From NCBI GenBank assembly GCA_963693085.1, contig OY856413.1:105050801-105114800 (forward strand): 64,000 bases of DNA, in the 5' to 3' direction. Within the stretch, counting starts at the first letter, position 1. The number at the start of each line of letters is the position of its first letter. A program made the position numbers and the translations under genes. Of the stretch, positions 24,499 through 36,213 are shown piece after piece. Source of the stretch: Alisma plantago-aquatica. Lineage: Eukaryota; Streptophyta; Magnoliopsida; Alismatales; Alismataceae. The notes under the pieces were generated by a model. That model made no database searches. It was not told the DNA's origin and worked only from the letters and a program-made list of their open reading frames with translations.

Positions 24499-25506
24499 CA
24501 ATGTTCTGAAATGCGTTATGCGGTATGCGTTCGGTCAGGGCACTGCATAGAGTATAAGCGGAATGCGGGAGCATAAGCGGGGCATATGCGTTTTTGGATT
24601 TTTTAATTAATTCTATATTTATACATCTATCTATTTAAAAAAATAGAATCATAATCATAAATTTCATGCTATCTAGTTTTGTAGCCTAATAGCCCAAAAT
24701 GTACCAATGGATCATTACATCATGGAAGAAGAAACACATATTTTCCAATGATCAAGAAGAAAAATCAATCAACAAAACCCAAAGTTTATATATTGTACTA
24801 AAATATACAAGTCACAAAACACACTAACACATGCAGTTCATAGCAGAACATTTATTGAATGAATACAATAAGAATAACCACAGTAACACAAAACATGGTA
24901 GTTCAAAGTAGAAACATAAAAAGAACATCAAAAACAAAATCAAAACATCAAAATGATATGAAGAAATCAAGTCAGTAATAAATAGAGAAGAAAAAGCTGT
25001 AGGGAATATAAATTACTCCCTAGGCAACACACAAAATTTGAAACTTTGTAAAAGAAAATATCACATCCAATTAATATCTGCAATAGATTCCCCTTTTATA
25101 CAAGACAAAATCAGAACTGTTGCATGTGCAACAGGCTCTAATCTTAGAGCAAAATAGAAGAGAAAAAGAGAGCAAAAGGAAAGAGCATAATGAAACATTG
25201 ACAATTGTAAAATGTAATAATATATTTTGCACCACTCATTCAAAATAGAATTATTTCTGAGGTAGCAAAATTTCAATATCTGATCTAAAACCAACTATAT
25301 CGAAGTTGTCATTTAATTTGGTTGATTTTATTTGAGGTTCTATTTTTTTTACTTAAGTCATCAAATGAAATGCGGGGCCTAAGCGGCCGCATATGCGGAC
25401 CGCAGGACGCATATTCGGTCCATGCCCAAAAACAACACTGCATAGTTATATGCGGAGCGGCTGAGGGCCGCATAAGAGGCCTCATGCGGAGCATATGAGA
25501 ACACTG
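24499..25506. mobile_element. hAT-like non-autonomous element, family 2 (copy 1)
   Basis: A perfect 8-bp target duplication, cgtgagca, flanks it (24491-24498 and 25507-25514). Ends are inverted (caatgttctgaaatgcg; reversed right end cagtgttctcatatgctc). Subterminal zones are rich in atgcgg / gcataagcgg motifs and the interior is AT-rich without a transposase. It splits the polypurine region of the antisense LTR element. A close relative lies inverted at 35147-36137. Confidence 0.87.
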
Positions 25507-25546
25507 CGTGAGCATGGAAAATTACGTGCCTAGCTTGCAGGCAAAC

Positions 25547-26938
25547 CATGGTTTAGAATGTGGATTTTGACGTCGTTTCCCATCTGGCTCAGAAGCAAAA
25601 ATATAGAAAAACTTTGACATTTATGCTCCCGTCGACACAAGATTTTGACGACCAAATGAAAGAGATAATCACGAAATTTGACTGGGATGATCTACGTTCA
25701 TAATTACACCTAATTATGCAATAATATCATATGTTGGTATTGGGTGGGGGGGGGTTCCCACGTGTGAGTGAAAAGATAGAAAATAGTTTCAATGGAGATT
25801 TCACTGACAATTTCAATAACATGATGATGAAATTAGTTTATAGAACTTTTCAAGCAAAATTAGTTATAACTTAGTTTGTAGAGTACGCTTCCCCCTTCCA
25901 ACTCGGGAAGCTCCACCATTGCTATCACCTGAAGATGGCATCTATGAAAATATTAAAATCAAGCAACAATGATCACCATGTTAATAATCAATTTCAATTG
26001 ATACTTTAGTAGCTTATGTTATAGATCATCAAAGAGTGAAAAATTTGAAACTATTCTAAATTTAGGTTTGAAATTATTCAAAATATAGGCACACATTACT
26101 AAAATGAGTTAATCTTAATAATCTAATATATTCCGTATATCAAATTGAATACATCTAGCTATATATTGTTCCCACCAGTTGTTGATATTTGATGTATACA
26201 ACTTAACATCATGCATACCATTTAGAACTTACATTTTTTTTCATTTTAAGGTCCAAAATAATATATGAATTAGTTTAATATTTGAAATATTACATATATA
26301 TAGTTGATTTTAACTGATATCTTCTCATATGATATATTCAATTAAAATTCAACATTTGTTAAGTGTTACATAATATTTGAACATAACATTAAAAAACCTC
26401 AAAAAAGCTCATTTTGAAAATATTTATCCATTATCTTGAGAAATATGATATATATCAAGTCAGATTTGTAAAATAATTGTAGATATATGTAACTTTCAAC
26501 ATAATTATATAAATCTACACATTTCTGTTGTAGTATATCACTTACAACTTGCAATTTTAGAGTAATCTTTTAGATCTAGATAGAAGGGGTTAGAAGTGGA
26601 AATACATGTAGATGGGAAGGAGAGTGAGTAAACTTACCTTAGATCCAAAGAAGAAAGCCTTTCAATGCAAGAGAATGCAAAAAAATCACCAAACACTCCC
26701 AAGTGCAGCGGGCTTTCGTTGTTGTTTCTAGAAATTGTGAACCCATTTCGGATGTGTTCCGCGAAATGCATGCATAAATTGGGCCTTTTTAACTGAAATT
26801 GCCGTGTTTTGTCAAAATTTTGCCCCACTAGTCAAAATTTTGACAATTTTTTTGGAATTACTTAGATGTTCACGGGGAGGTGCATTTCTAGTCCAGTACC
26901 AGTCGAATCTGAAATTTTGACCGAAATTTTAAACCATG
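25547..26938. mobile_element. Possible hAT-like element with CATGGTTTAAAAT-type ends
   Basis: The left end catggtttagaatgtgg and the reversed right end catggtttaaaatttcgg are inverted repeats. Related gattttgacg / gtcaaaattttgac motifs occur near both ends. It interrupts the antisense LTR interior: agcttgcaggcaaac on the left and agacag on the right correspond to contiguous sequence near 19985-20003 in copy 2. No exact target duplication survives and no protein is encoded. Part of it resembles 9452-9700. Confidence 0.55.
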
Positions 26939-27739
26939 AGACAGTTAAAAAAGCAAAAAGATAGACATGATCACAAAGCAACCATACAAATACTAACCCA
27001 TACAAGAACACTACTTCCATCCAATCTTACAAATAGCACTCAAACCGTCCCTCCTCTACTAGATGATCCACAGTAGGCAAAAATTTCTTGATAAACTATG
27101 AAGTGGCATATGAAATAGTCATAGTCAACAACAGGTAGGCACAAGTGTCCTCTTTTGAGTTGCTGCTGTCATCAAGTAGATCAGAGAGTGTTGGTGCACA
27201 AAAGCAAGTAGACTAGAGAGTCCTGGTATACAAGAACTAGTAGATGTGCATTACATAGCATGAACATGCAACAAGACAAGGGATGTAGCCTAGATGAAAA
27301 ATGCAACTAAGGAGACATATACAAGACCCTAGGAGGCATAGTAGCAGAAAAACACGAAGCTCAGTCACATATGCATAAGATAGCACATGCACGCATATAT
27401 CTACAATGGAATTTCAATATTTCATCATCTTCTCATCTCCGTACTTCATTTCCATCACAATAGCATGTATCACAGTCCTGAGGTCCTGGATCATTGTCCA
27501 GACAGTGTTGGGTCACAAATATGTATTGGTAGTCGCGAATATAAAACATATGCAAGTAGAGAGTCAACATGCAAATTTAACACGAATAACAAATAGTTGG
27601 AATGCAGAAAATTATAAGATAATATGTGCTAATCAAAACACTAGTAGCAAGGACAACATTGTTGGATAGATTACATAAAGCCATGAGCGAATAACAGATA
27701 GAAGTATTATGACAAATGAAGTAATAGGTACCAGTACAC
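26939..27739 (-). mobile_element. Interior of antisense non-autonomous LTR element
   Basis: The sequence repeats the layout of the interior of copy 2: cccatacaagaa, then agagagtgttggtgcaca and agagagtcctgg-type units (27180-27500) and tgcagaaaattataag-like segments. No gag or pol motifs. It is cut at 27739 by the probable solo LTR and resumes at 29297. Confidence 0.6.
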
Positions 27740-29296
27740 TGAAAGATCTAGAGGGGGGGTGAATAGAGCTTTTTGATACTTTAAAAATAATTAAACACTC
27801 AACCAAAGGAGAAAACAAGACACTTTGATGTATAGTGGTTCCAACCTTTGAATCAAAGGTTGTCAGTCCACTACCCAATTGTTTCCAATTAGGATTTTGA
27901 AAGTGATTAATTTTATTTACCTCTCAAGGATGTTATAATAAAATACAATCATCTTCCTTAAAGTAGCCTTCACCTAGAAGTAGCCTCAACTTCCTTTAAG
28001 CAGCCTTCTTTTAAGTAACTCCAAGCCCTTGGAGCAACCTTCTCCTTCTTGAAGTAGGTTCACCACCTTGAGATAGCCTTCACCTAGAAGTAGCTCCAAC
28101 CTCCCTTGAAGCCGCCTTCTTGAAGTAATCTCAATCAACCTTGAAGCAACCTTCACCAAGAAGTAGCTCCAATCAAGCTCCCTCAAGCAGGCTCCACAAC
28201 ATGGAGTAGTCATGGAGCACAAGTAGCTTTAACCTGTGAATGAGGATTGGAAGAAAGGAAGTACACCAATAGAGTATTGCGCTTTGATCCTATATCAAGC
28301 GTTAGATCTCTTAAACCACTTAGGATGGATGTTTCTTGATGGTGGCTAAGAGGCTATGGCTGTAGGACACGAATTTGGAGCTTGAAGAACAAGATTGCAA
28401 GTGTTGCTCAACTTTGTTGCTCACTAGAATGAATTCTCAAGTGTAGCTTAGGTGCTTTAGGTGTCCTAAGGCCTCTCCTATTTATAGGAATGGTTTGCAA
28501 GTACTTAGGGATGTTCTAGGGAGTCTCTAGAGTGTTCTTAGCGCTTAACTAGCCGTTAGGTATACAATAGTTGGCTAGTAGTGACTAATTTGTTCGTGCT
28601 TAAAAGAACAATCCAAAACCCTGCTCGGTCGCAAGTTTGTCGACCGAACTGTGTCTCTGTTGAGCATTTCTTCGACCGAGTCTGGGTTTAAGGCAATTGT
28701 GTATCAACGTCTATTTTCAACTCCCAACTCCCAACCACTTGGTCTAACAGTCACAAGCTTTGGACCGAGGTTTGCTCGGTCGACAATATTTTCGACCGAA
28801 ATCCATTTTAGAGCACAAATATGTAAGGTTTTGAACAATGCTCAAATGTTCGACCGAGGTGGTTCTCGGTCGGCAAAAACTTCGACTGAGGGTGTATTCG
28901 GTCGACTAGTTTCTCGAATGAGTATGTCCATGTTTCAGTCTTTTGAACCACCTATTAAGTTTGTGTTTTAATGAATGATAGTGACTAACTTTAGGGGGGA
29001 TCCTAGCTGAGGGTTATAAGTGGATAGGGTAGAGATCTAACGCTTGATTTACATGACGTCTAAGTACTTGTACATTATATCTTTGTACAAGTGTTTACAT
29101 CTGGTTACAATCATGAAAAACAAAAACAATTAAGCGCATTTGATCTTCAATTTGTATTGATCTTCAACTTTCCACTTAGTAGGATCTCCTTATTACCTTG
29201 AACCCTGAAATACTCAAATAACACGTTTGATCCACAAGTATGAAATGTTTGTCATCATCAAAACAAAGGGTATGTTAATGTTCAATTTAGCCAACA
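27740..29296. mobile_element. Probable solo LTR, ~1.56 kb
   Basis: It starts tgaaagatctagagggg and ends ttcaatttagccaaca, so TG...CA. Flanks tacac and taaac differ at one of five bases, a likely decayed target duplication. A start with agagggggggtgaatag and a gtttgtcatcatcaaaa stretch before the end are, from memory, features of long LTRs widespread in plants. Inside are a run of cttcaccaagaagtagctcc-type units (27960-28200) and a set of ctcggtcgac / ttcgaccgag motifs (28620-28920). No second LTR or internal domain is present. Confidence 0.5.
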
Positions 29297-29470
29297 TAAA
29301 CTAGAAGAAGCAAATATCAACACATCAACCAGTGAAGCAGACAACTCCATAGTAGTAGACAAGCATGAATGATGATGAAAAATTTCACGAATAGTAGATG
29401 AAGGAGATGATCTAGAAGTCCAATCCAATGACTCCAGATGTATATATTCTATATATAATACAAAATAGCA
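29297..29470 (-). mobile_element. Resumed interior of antisense non-autonomous LTR element
   Basis: Past the solo LTR, sequence such as accagtgaagcagacaactc and gtagtagacaagcatgaatg resembles the 20790-20830 part of copy 2 (agcataaacaagcatgag). It ends near the hAT- or MULE-like element at 29484. Confidence 0.45.
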
Positions 29471-29483
29471 TCTCCTGTCGTCA

Positions 29484-30039
29484 AGGTTGAAAAAGGCGTG
29501 AGGCGTAACGAGGCGTTTTTGTCTTGGCTAGGCGAGGCGTAAGCCTCAAAATGTACCGAGGCGTTCCTATATTTATATATATTTATATGTATTAATATGT
29601 TTATATATATAAGAAAATATATATACAATGTAAGTTAATATAATTGGACAACTACATAACAAAATCACATTACACTACCTGTTTATAATCTAAATTTAAA
29701 CAGCTGGAAAATAAAAGCAGTACAAGTTGTACCCAAACAGTAGTATTTTAACCACAATTTGTTTGTTTTTTCGTTTGAATCAAAGGGGCTAATGGAAAAC
29801 CCATTGGGCCAGGCCCATATGTAGTTAAAATGAACCAGGAAACATGTATTTTGGGTTGCAGCTTGAGGCTAGCGCCTCACTTGCGCCTCAACGCCTCTTG
29901 CGCCTCTTTGCGCCTTGCAAAAAATGAGGCGTCCGCCTCTTGGATCACAGGTGAGGCTTAAGCCTCAAGGCGCCCTGGGGTGCGCCTCGCCTCGAGGCGT
30001 ACGCCTCTAGCGCCTCAGGGCGCGCCTTTTTTTTCCATG
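29484..30039. mobile_element. DNA element with GAGGCG / CGCCTC subterminal repeats
   Basis: cctgtcgtca occurs directly on both sides (29474-29483 and 30040-30049), a target duplication of 8 to 10 bp depending on where the ends are set. Left end aggttgaaaaaggcgtgagg and reversed right end catggaaaaaaaaggcg are inverted. Both sides are packed with gaggcg / cgcctc motifs around an AT-rich core. No protein. A duplication of 8 would mean hAT, 9-10 Mutator-like. Confidence 0.75.
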
Positions 30040-30162
30040 CCTGTCGTCATTCTCATCTCTTCTCTCATTCTCCCAGTCACATAAACTATTAAATCATAAA
30101 ATATATATGACGCGTAAGAAATTGGAGCGTAATATTCAACATAGATATGCTCCTTTATTTAT

Positions 30163-31148
30163 ATTCATCATCATCATCATCATCATCTAAGCCTCAGTCC
30201 CAACTATGTTGGGGTCGGCTACATGGATCCTTCGTTTCCATTCAGCTCTATCATGGGCCATATTTTGGTTGAGATGTAGAGATTCAAAATCTCTCTTTAT
30301 AAGCTCATCCCATGTTAATTTAGGTCTTCCTCTTTTTCTATTTCTTGTGCTTGACTCAATAGCATTGCTTTGTATAGGCACATTTGTCGGTCTGCGTTGC
30401 ACATGTTCGTACCATCTGAGTCGGCCCTCACTCAATTTGCCCTCAATGCTCGCTACCCCCACTTTATTCCTGATACAGTCATTTCTCAAGCGATCTTTTC
30501 TTGTCTTCCCACGCATCCATCTCAGCATACGCATTTAAGCCACGTTCATCTTGTTTAGACCTTGTTTCTTCATCGCCCAACATTCACTCCCATAGAGCAT
30601 GGCTGGCCGTATAGCTGTTTTAAAACTTACTTTTTAACTTGAGAGGGATCTTCCGATCACATAAAACTCCAGTTGCACTCCATTTCAACCATCCTGCAGT
30701 AATCTTGTGACAAACGTCATTTTGGACATCCCCATCTATTTGAATAATAGAACCCAAGTAACGAAATTTATCACAGTTTGGTATATCTACTCCGTCCAAC
30801 TTGGTTCCATCATTCACACTGTGAGATTGGCTGAAATTGCAATGCCTATACTCAGTTTTGCTCCTGCTAATTTTTCAATCCATTTGATTCCAATGCCTTT
30901 CTCCAACGTTCAACTTTATCATTCAATCCATCTTTAGTTTCGTCAATCAAAACAATATCATCAACAAATAACGTACACCAAGGAACATTATCCTGAACAC
31001 TCTTTGTCAAGTCATCCATAACAAGAACGAACAAATATGGGTTGAGTGTGGATCCTTGGTGTACCCCAACTGTGATAGGAAAAGTTGGCGTCTCTCCTCC
31101 AGGAGTTCTCACACTTGCAGTAGAGCTATCATACATGTCTTTGATCAA
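30163..31148 (-). mobile_element. 5'-truncated RTE-clade LINE
   Basis: On the minus strand, reverse transcriptase pieces occur in order: [20 protein letters not shown] and the catalytic [10 protein letters not shown] (31148-30867), then DKFRYLGSIIQIDGDVQ (30817-30620), then the C-terminal block with GRLRWYEHVQRR and RNRKRGRPKLTW (30534-30187). Frame changes separate the pieces. It ends in (CAT)n at 30163-30187, the ATGATG-type tail I associate with plant RTE elements. The conserved 3' stretch near 30190-30235 also fits. It is dead and 5' truncated. Confidence 0.83.
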
Positions 31149-31189
31149 GTATAAGAGAATAAAATATAAAATTACATAAAGGATCCACT

Positions 31190-31461
31190 AGCGACACAAC
31201 ATAATACAAAGATAAATAAAGAAACATTACTAAATGCTTTTATTCTCACACTCCCCCACAAGTTGGAGTATACACATCATGCATACCCAACTTGCAAATC
31301 ATATATGTAAAGGCATTATACGAGAGGTTTGGTGAAGATATTTGCAAGTTGCTCTCTAGTCCTCACATGAGGAGTCTTCAACCTTTTAGCCAACACCAAA
31401 TCATGCACGAAATTACAATCTACTTCAATATGCTTTGTCCTCCCCTGAAAAAACATGATTG
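31190..31461 (-). pseudogene. Antisense copia RNase H, C-terminal part
   Basis: On the minus strand, HVFQGRTKHIEVDCNFVHDL, LKTPHVRTREQLANIFTKPL and a terminal VYTPTC-like end precede a polypurine tract (gtgggggagtg, about 31246-31256). This is the end of copia pol. It continues at 34255-34510; the two halves are separated by the sense copia insertion at 31467-34249. LTR remnants probably extend left towards 31150. Confidence 0.75.
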
Positions 31462-31904
31462 CTAACTATTAGTATATATGCCTTATGCTTTATGCTTTAT
31501 TGTGTGCTTTAGACTTGTCTTGTCATTAGCTTTTTCTTTTATCACATATTGCCTGATTCTATTTCTCACTTACTCACTTATCCTATAAAAGTGAGTGTAT
31601 TATATTTGTTTTTGACACATCAAATAAAGGTTCTCATTCTATATGGTATCAAACGACTACGATCCTCTTAATCTCTCCCACCAACACTAATGCTTTCTAA
31701 ACCTTGCTTCTAGCCGTCGCCACCCCCAACCCCACCCCTCTCCAACCCGCCACTGCCAACCTTTTTTCTCCAACCGCTGCCCCCCCTCTTCCTCCCTTCT
31801 TTCCCGCTTCATCTCCCCCACCCTTGACCACCCCCCCAGCTCGGCCTACCGCCCCACCCCTCCCCATCTCGCTGCCACCCCCACCTACCCCTATCACTGC
31901 TGGC

Positions 31905-34066
31905 CTGCCATACCAACAAAAAGGATATCGATGTTATTATCCTATTACAAGACAATGGTTTGTAAGTGCGGATGTCGTCTTTTTTGAACACATGCCGTAC
32001 TACTCTGAAAAGGGGTCTGCTTTATCGACTGATCTGTTGGATTTCACTCCACTGCCTCAACTGGAAGAACATGATCCTACTGAAACAACTGAAGTTCTTC
32101 CTCCTATAAAGGTGTACAAGAGAAGACTCAAAGTTACAATCCCTTCCATGACCCCTCAACAACAACTCCTCCTTTGTCTGCAGATCACAACACCTCCCAG
32201 GTAACTTCTAACCTACATCTTCCCATTAATCAAAGGAAAGATGTTTGTTCTTGCACTCAACATCCAATTGGTTAATGCTCTACGACTAATTTGGGTGCTA
32301 GCTTTGCATGTTTTACTACTGCTATCTCTGATGTTTCTGTACCAAAGACTGCTACACAGCTCTTAAGCATCCTGCCTGGCATCAAGCTATGGAAACTGAA
32401 ATGGCTGCTCTTCACGACTGCCAGACTTGGGATGTGGTTGATCACCCTGAAACTGCCCTACTGTTGGCTGCCGTTGGATTTTCACTATTAAATACCAGCT
32501 AGATGGTTCGATAGCACAACTGAAGGCTCGTCTCGTAGCAAAAGGTTATACTCAAAATCTATGGGGGTGACTATTTTGAAACTTTTTCCCCTTTTTACAA
32601 ACTTAATTTTGTACGACTGCTTATATCTGTTGCTATAAATAAGGATATGCGTCTTTTTCAACTTGATGTTAAAAACGCCTTCCTGTATGGTGACTTGTAT
32701 GAGGAAGTCTACATGGAGCAACCACCTGGTTTTGTTACTTAAGGGGAGTGCTCTAAATTTTGCAGACTCAAGAAAGCGATCTATGGCCTAAAATAAAGCC
32801 CACGAGCATGGTTTGATAAATTGAGCCATATTCTTCTAAAGTTTCAATTTTTGCGTTGACATTCAGATCACTCTGGTTTCATTAAAAAAACTAGTTCCAG
32901 GCTTGTTATTCTTGTTATCTATGTGGATGATATAATTATCTGGTAGTGATACTGATGATATTTCAGCTACGAAAAGACATCTAGAACAACACTTTGGCAC
33001 TAAAGATCATGGCAAACTTAGGTACTTCTTGGGAATTGAAGTTTCCAGATCTTCGTCTGGCATCTGTCTTTCACAGCGCAAATATGTTCTAGATCTTCTG
33101 ACAGAAACATGCATGCTTGGAACTAAACTTGTTAGCACTCCTCTGGATCCCAATACCATTTGGGTTGATGAATCTAAACCACCCTATCCTGATAACCCCA
33201 GATAGAGAAGATTGGTTGGTAAACTTATTTATCTTACTGTGACTAGAGCTGATATTACTACTGCTAATGGACTTGTTAGTAGGTATCTGGATAACCTCGA
33301 CAATGTCACTGAGATGTTGTCTGTCATATCCTTACATATGTTAAAAATTCTCCAGGAAAAAGATAACTATATCGTAGACATGGGCACTGCAAACTCACTG
33401 GATATTTTGACTCTGATTATGCCGGTAGTAGATATAATAGGAAATCTACCTCTGACTACTGCAACTTGTTAGTATGTATCTGGATAACCTCGACAATGTC
33501 ACTGAGATGCTGTCTATCATATCCTTAAATATGTTAAAAATTCTCTAGGGAAAAGATAACTATATCGTAGACATGGGCACTGCAAACTCACTGGATATTT
33601 TGACTCTGATTATGCCGGTAGTAGATATAATAGGAAACCTACCTCTAGCTACTGCACTTCTGTTGGAGGGAATCTTGTTACATTACATGGCACAGTGAGA
33701 AGTAGACCGTCGTTGCTCGGTCTAGTGCTGAAGCAGAATACAGAGCTATGGCTCATACTGCTTGTAAATTAATGCCAAGGACTCCTCAAGGAATTTGACA
33801 TCTCTAATTCTGATCCTATTCTCATGCACTGCAACAATAAAGCCTCCATTTTTATTGCTAGCAATCCCACCTTTCATGAGCCCACCAAGCATAATGAGGT
33901 GGATTGTCACTTTGTTCACGAATCTATTCTCTCTGGTCGCATCTGCACTCCTTATCCCCAGACTGAAGATCAGATTGCTGACATCTTTACCAAGATACTT
34001 GCCAAAACTCGCTTTGCTACACTGGTGGACAAGCTGGGCATGTTTGACATCTATGCTCCAGCTTGA
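31905..34066 (+). pseudogene. Copia pol remnant: integrase tail, RT, RNase H
   Basis: Integrase C-terminus: QQKGYRCYYPITRQWFVSAD and VFFEHMPYY (31915-32010). RT pieces with several stops and frameshifts follow ([38 protein letters not shown] near 32660-32720), then YVDDIII at about 32917. RNase H includes VARSSAEAEYRAMAHTAC with preceding lesions and ends DIYAPA* at about 34066. A 193-bp tandem duplication (33271 and 33464) lies inside RNase H. Not translatable. Confidence 0.85.
33271..33656 (+). repeat. 193-bp tandem duplication within copia RNase H
   Basis: The unit starting acttgttagta at 33271 recurs at 33464 with only a few differences. Both contain gatattttgactctgattat and gccggtagtagatataatag. 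The duplication arose after insertion or was carried in; 193 is not a multiple of three, so it also breaks the frame. Confidence 0.85.
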
Positions 34067-34254
34067 GGGGGAGTATTTGTATATATTCCTTATGCTTTAT
34101 GTTTTATTGTGTGCTTTAGACTTGTCTTGTCTTTAGCTTTTTCTTTTATCCATATTGCCTAATTCGATTTCTCACTACTCTCTTATCTTATAAAATAGAG
34201 TGCATTGTATTAGTTTTTGAAACATCAAATAAATGTTTTCTCATATATACTAAC

Positions 34255-34510
34255 AATATGAATGGCAACTTGATTGTCACAAATCAAAATGGCAGGAGTA
34301 TCCACACTAATTCCCAATTCAAAGAGAATAGAAAGAACCCACTACAATTCAGAACATGCATGTTCAATAGCCCTTTATTCAGACTCAACGCTAGAACGAG
34401 CCACTACAGTTTGCTTTTTACTCTACCAAGTGAGAAGGTGAAATTCAAGAAAGATGCAATATCCAGAGGTAGACCGCCTGTCCTTTGCATCACCAGCCCA
34501 ATAATGCATT
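34255..34510 (-). pseudogene. Antisense copia RNase H, N-terminal part
   Basis: On the minus strand: GDAKDRRSTSGYCIF, KKQTVVARSSVESE*RAIEH, then LFELGISVDTPAILICDNQV, joining to the part at 31190-31461 across the sense copia insertion. Several stops are present. The family differs from the sense copias here (VESE motif, PTC ending). Confidence 0.75.
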
Positions 34511-34529
34511 AGTGTAGCAGAAGTTATAG

Positions 34530-36205
34530 ATTTGGTCGTATTAGATCAAGTTGAGCCATTTTATGGTTGGAATAGGTGTGATTCACCCAAATCAAGTCAA
34601 ATTTGGGTAAATTAGGTATGATTTGGGAAAAACATGCCTTATTCGGGTAAAATAGGTCTATCGCAAAATTAGGTATGACTTGGCCACATTAGGTCTCATT
34701 TTGTTCAATGTACGAAAAATTAGGGGTAGTTAGGTTTGATTAGCTCATGTTTTGCAAAAGTAGGTTTGATTTAGACCAAATTATGTCAAATTTGGGCAAA
34801 TTAGGTCTGATTTGGGGAAATAGGTATGATTTGGGGAGGTTTGGTCTAATTTAGGCTATTTAGCCAAATTAGGTCTCATTTAGGTCAATATAAGGAAAAA
34901 TTGGGGAAGTTAGGTCTTATTAGGTAGTGCTATGCAATATTAGGGTTAATTTGCTCAAATCATGTCAAATTTGGGGAAAACAAGTTTGATTTGGCGGAAA
35001 TAGGTCTGATTTGGAGAGATTAAGTTTGAGTCGGCCATATTAGGTCTCATTTGAGTCAATATAGGGAAATTCGGGTAAGTTAAGTTTGATTAGATCACTT
35101 TATACATATTAGGTCCAATTTATACCAAATTACGGCATACTGGGTCCAGTGTTCTCATATGCCCCGCATGAGGCCCTCAACCACTCCACATATAACTATG
35201 CAGTGCTATTTTTGGGCATGGACCGAATATGCGGCCAGCGGTTCGCATATGCGGCCGCTTAGGCCCCACATTTCATTTGGTGACTTAAGTAAAAAAAACC
35301 TCAATAAAATCAACCAAATTAAATGACAACTTCTATATAGTTGGTTTTAGACCGGATATTAAAATTTGCTACCTCAGAAATAATTCTATTTTGAACGAGT
35401 GGTGCAAAATATATTATTACATTTTACAATTGTGAATGTTTTATTATGCTCTTTCCTTGCTCTTTTTTCTCTCTTCTATTTTGCTCTAAGATTAGAACAT
35501 GTTGCACTTGCAACAATTCTTATTTTGTCTTGTATAAAAGGGAAATCTATTGCATATATTACTTGGATATGATATTTTCTTTTACGAAGTATCAAATTTG
35601 TGTACTGCCTAGGGAGTAATTTATATTCCCTACGACTTTTTCTTCTCTATTTATTACTGACTTGATTTCTTCATATCATTTTGATGTTTTGATTTTGTTT
35701 TTGATGTTCTTTTTCTATTTCTACTTTGAACTACCATGTGTTGTGTTACTATGGTTATTCTTATTGTGTTCATTCAATAAATCTTCTGCTATGAACTGCT
35801 TGTGTTAGTGTGTTGTGTTACTTGTATATTCTAGTACATTATATAAACTTAGGGTTTTGTTGATTGATTTTTCTTCTTGATGATTGGAAAATATGTGTTT
35901 CTTCTTCCATGATGTAATGATTCTTTGGTACATTTTGGGCTATCAGGATACTAAACTAAATAGTGTAAAACTTATGATTATGATTATATTTTGAATTAAA
36001 TATAATGTATAAAATATATAATTTATTAAAAAAAAAATCCGAAAACGCAAATGCCCCGCTTATGTTCCCGCATTCCGCTTATACTCTATGCGATACCCTG
36101 ACCGAACGCATACCACATAACGCATTTCAGTACATTGACTGGGTCAAATTAGGACAAATTCAATCACATTAGTTCAAACTAGGGCAAATTAGGTCTAGTT
36201 TAGGT
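34530..36205. repeat. ~175-bp degenerate tandem repeat, split by hAT-like insertion
   Basis: A unit containing attaggtctcatttgagtca and gaaaaattgggg-like sequence occurs at about 34683, 34863 and 35034, spacing 171-180 bases. Short aaattaggtctgatttggg phrases fill the region. The array resumes after the hAT-like element at 36146-36205 and may continue after 36687. Units are diverged, so this is an old local array. Confidence 0.7.
35147..36137. mobile_element. hAT-like non-autonomous element, family 2 (copy 2, inverted)
   Basis: A perfect 8-bp target duplication actgggtc (35139-35146 and 36138-36145) marks insertion into the tandem repeat. Ends cagtgttctcatatgcc and, reversed, caatgtactgaaatgcg match family 2. 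Its whole interior aligns in reverse with 24499-25506, for example catatgcggccgcttagg. It has no transposase. Confidence 0.88.
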
Positions 36206-36213
36206 AACGTTAG

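Larger units (their letters stand above)
31467..34249 (+). mobile_element. Ty1/copia element with large internal deletion
   Basis: LTRs at 31467-31643 and 34074-34249 share most of their sequence, and a 5-bp target duplication ctaac flanks the element (31462-31466, 34250-34254). The primer-binding site tggtatcaaacgac follows the 5' LTR, and cttgagggggag precedes the 3' LTR. The interior jumps from leader sequence straight to the end of integrase, so gag, protease and most of integrase are gone. It is inserted in the RNase H of an antisense copia. Confidence 0.88.

Noticed and set aside
34530..35146. CRISPR-like spaced repeats
   Set aside because: Repeats are degenerate, ~175 bp and in a plant genome; no cas genes or uniform spacers.
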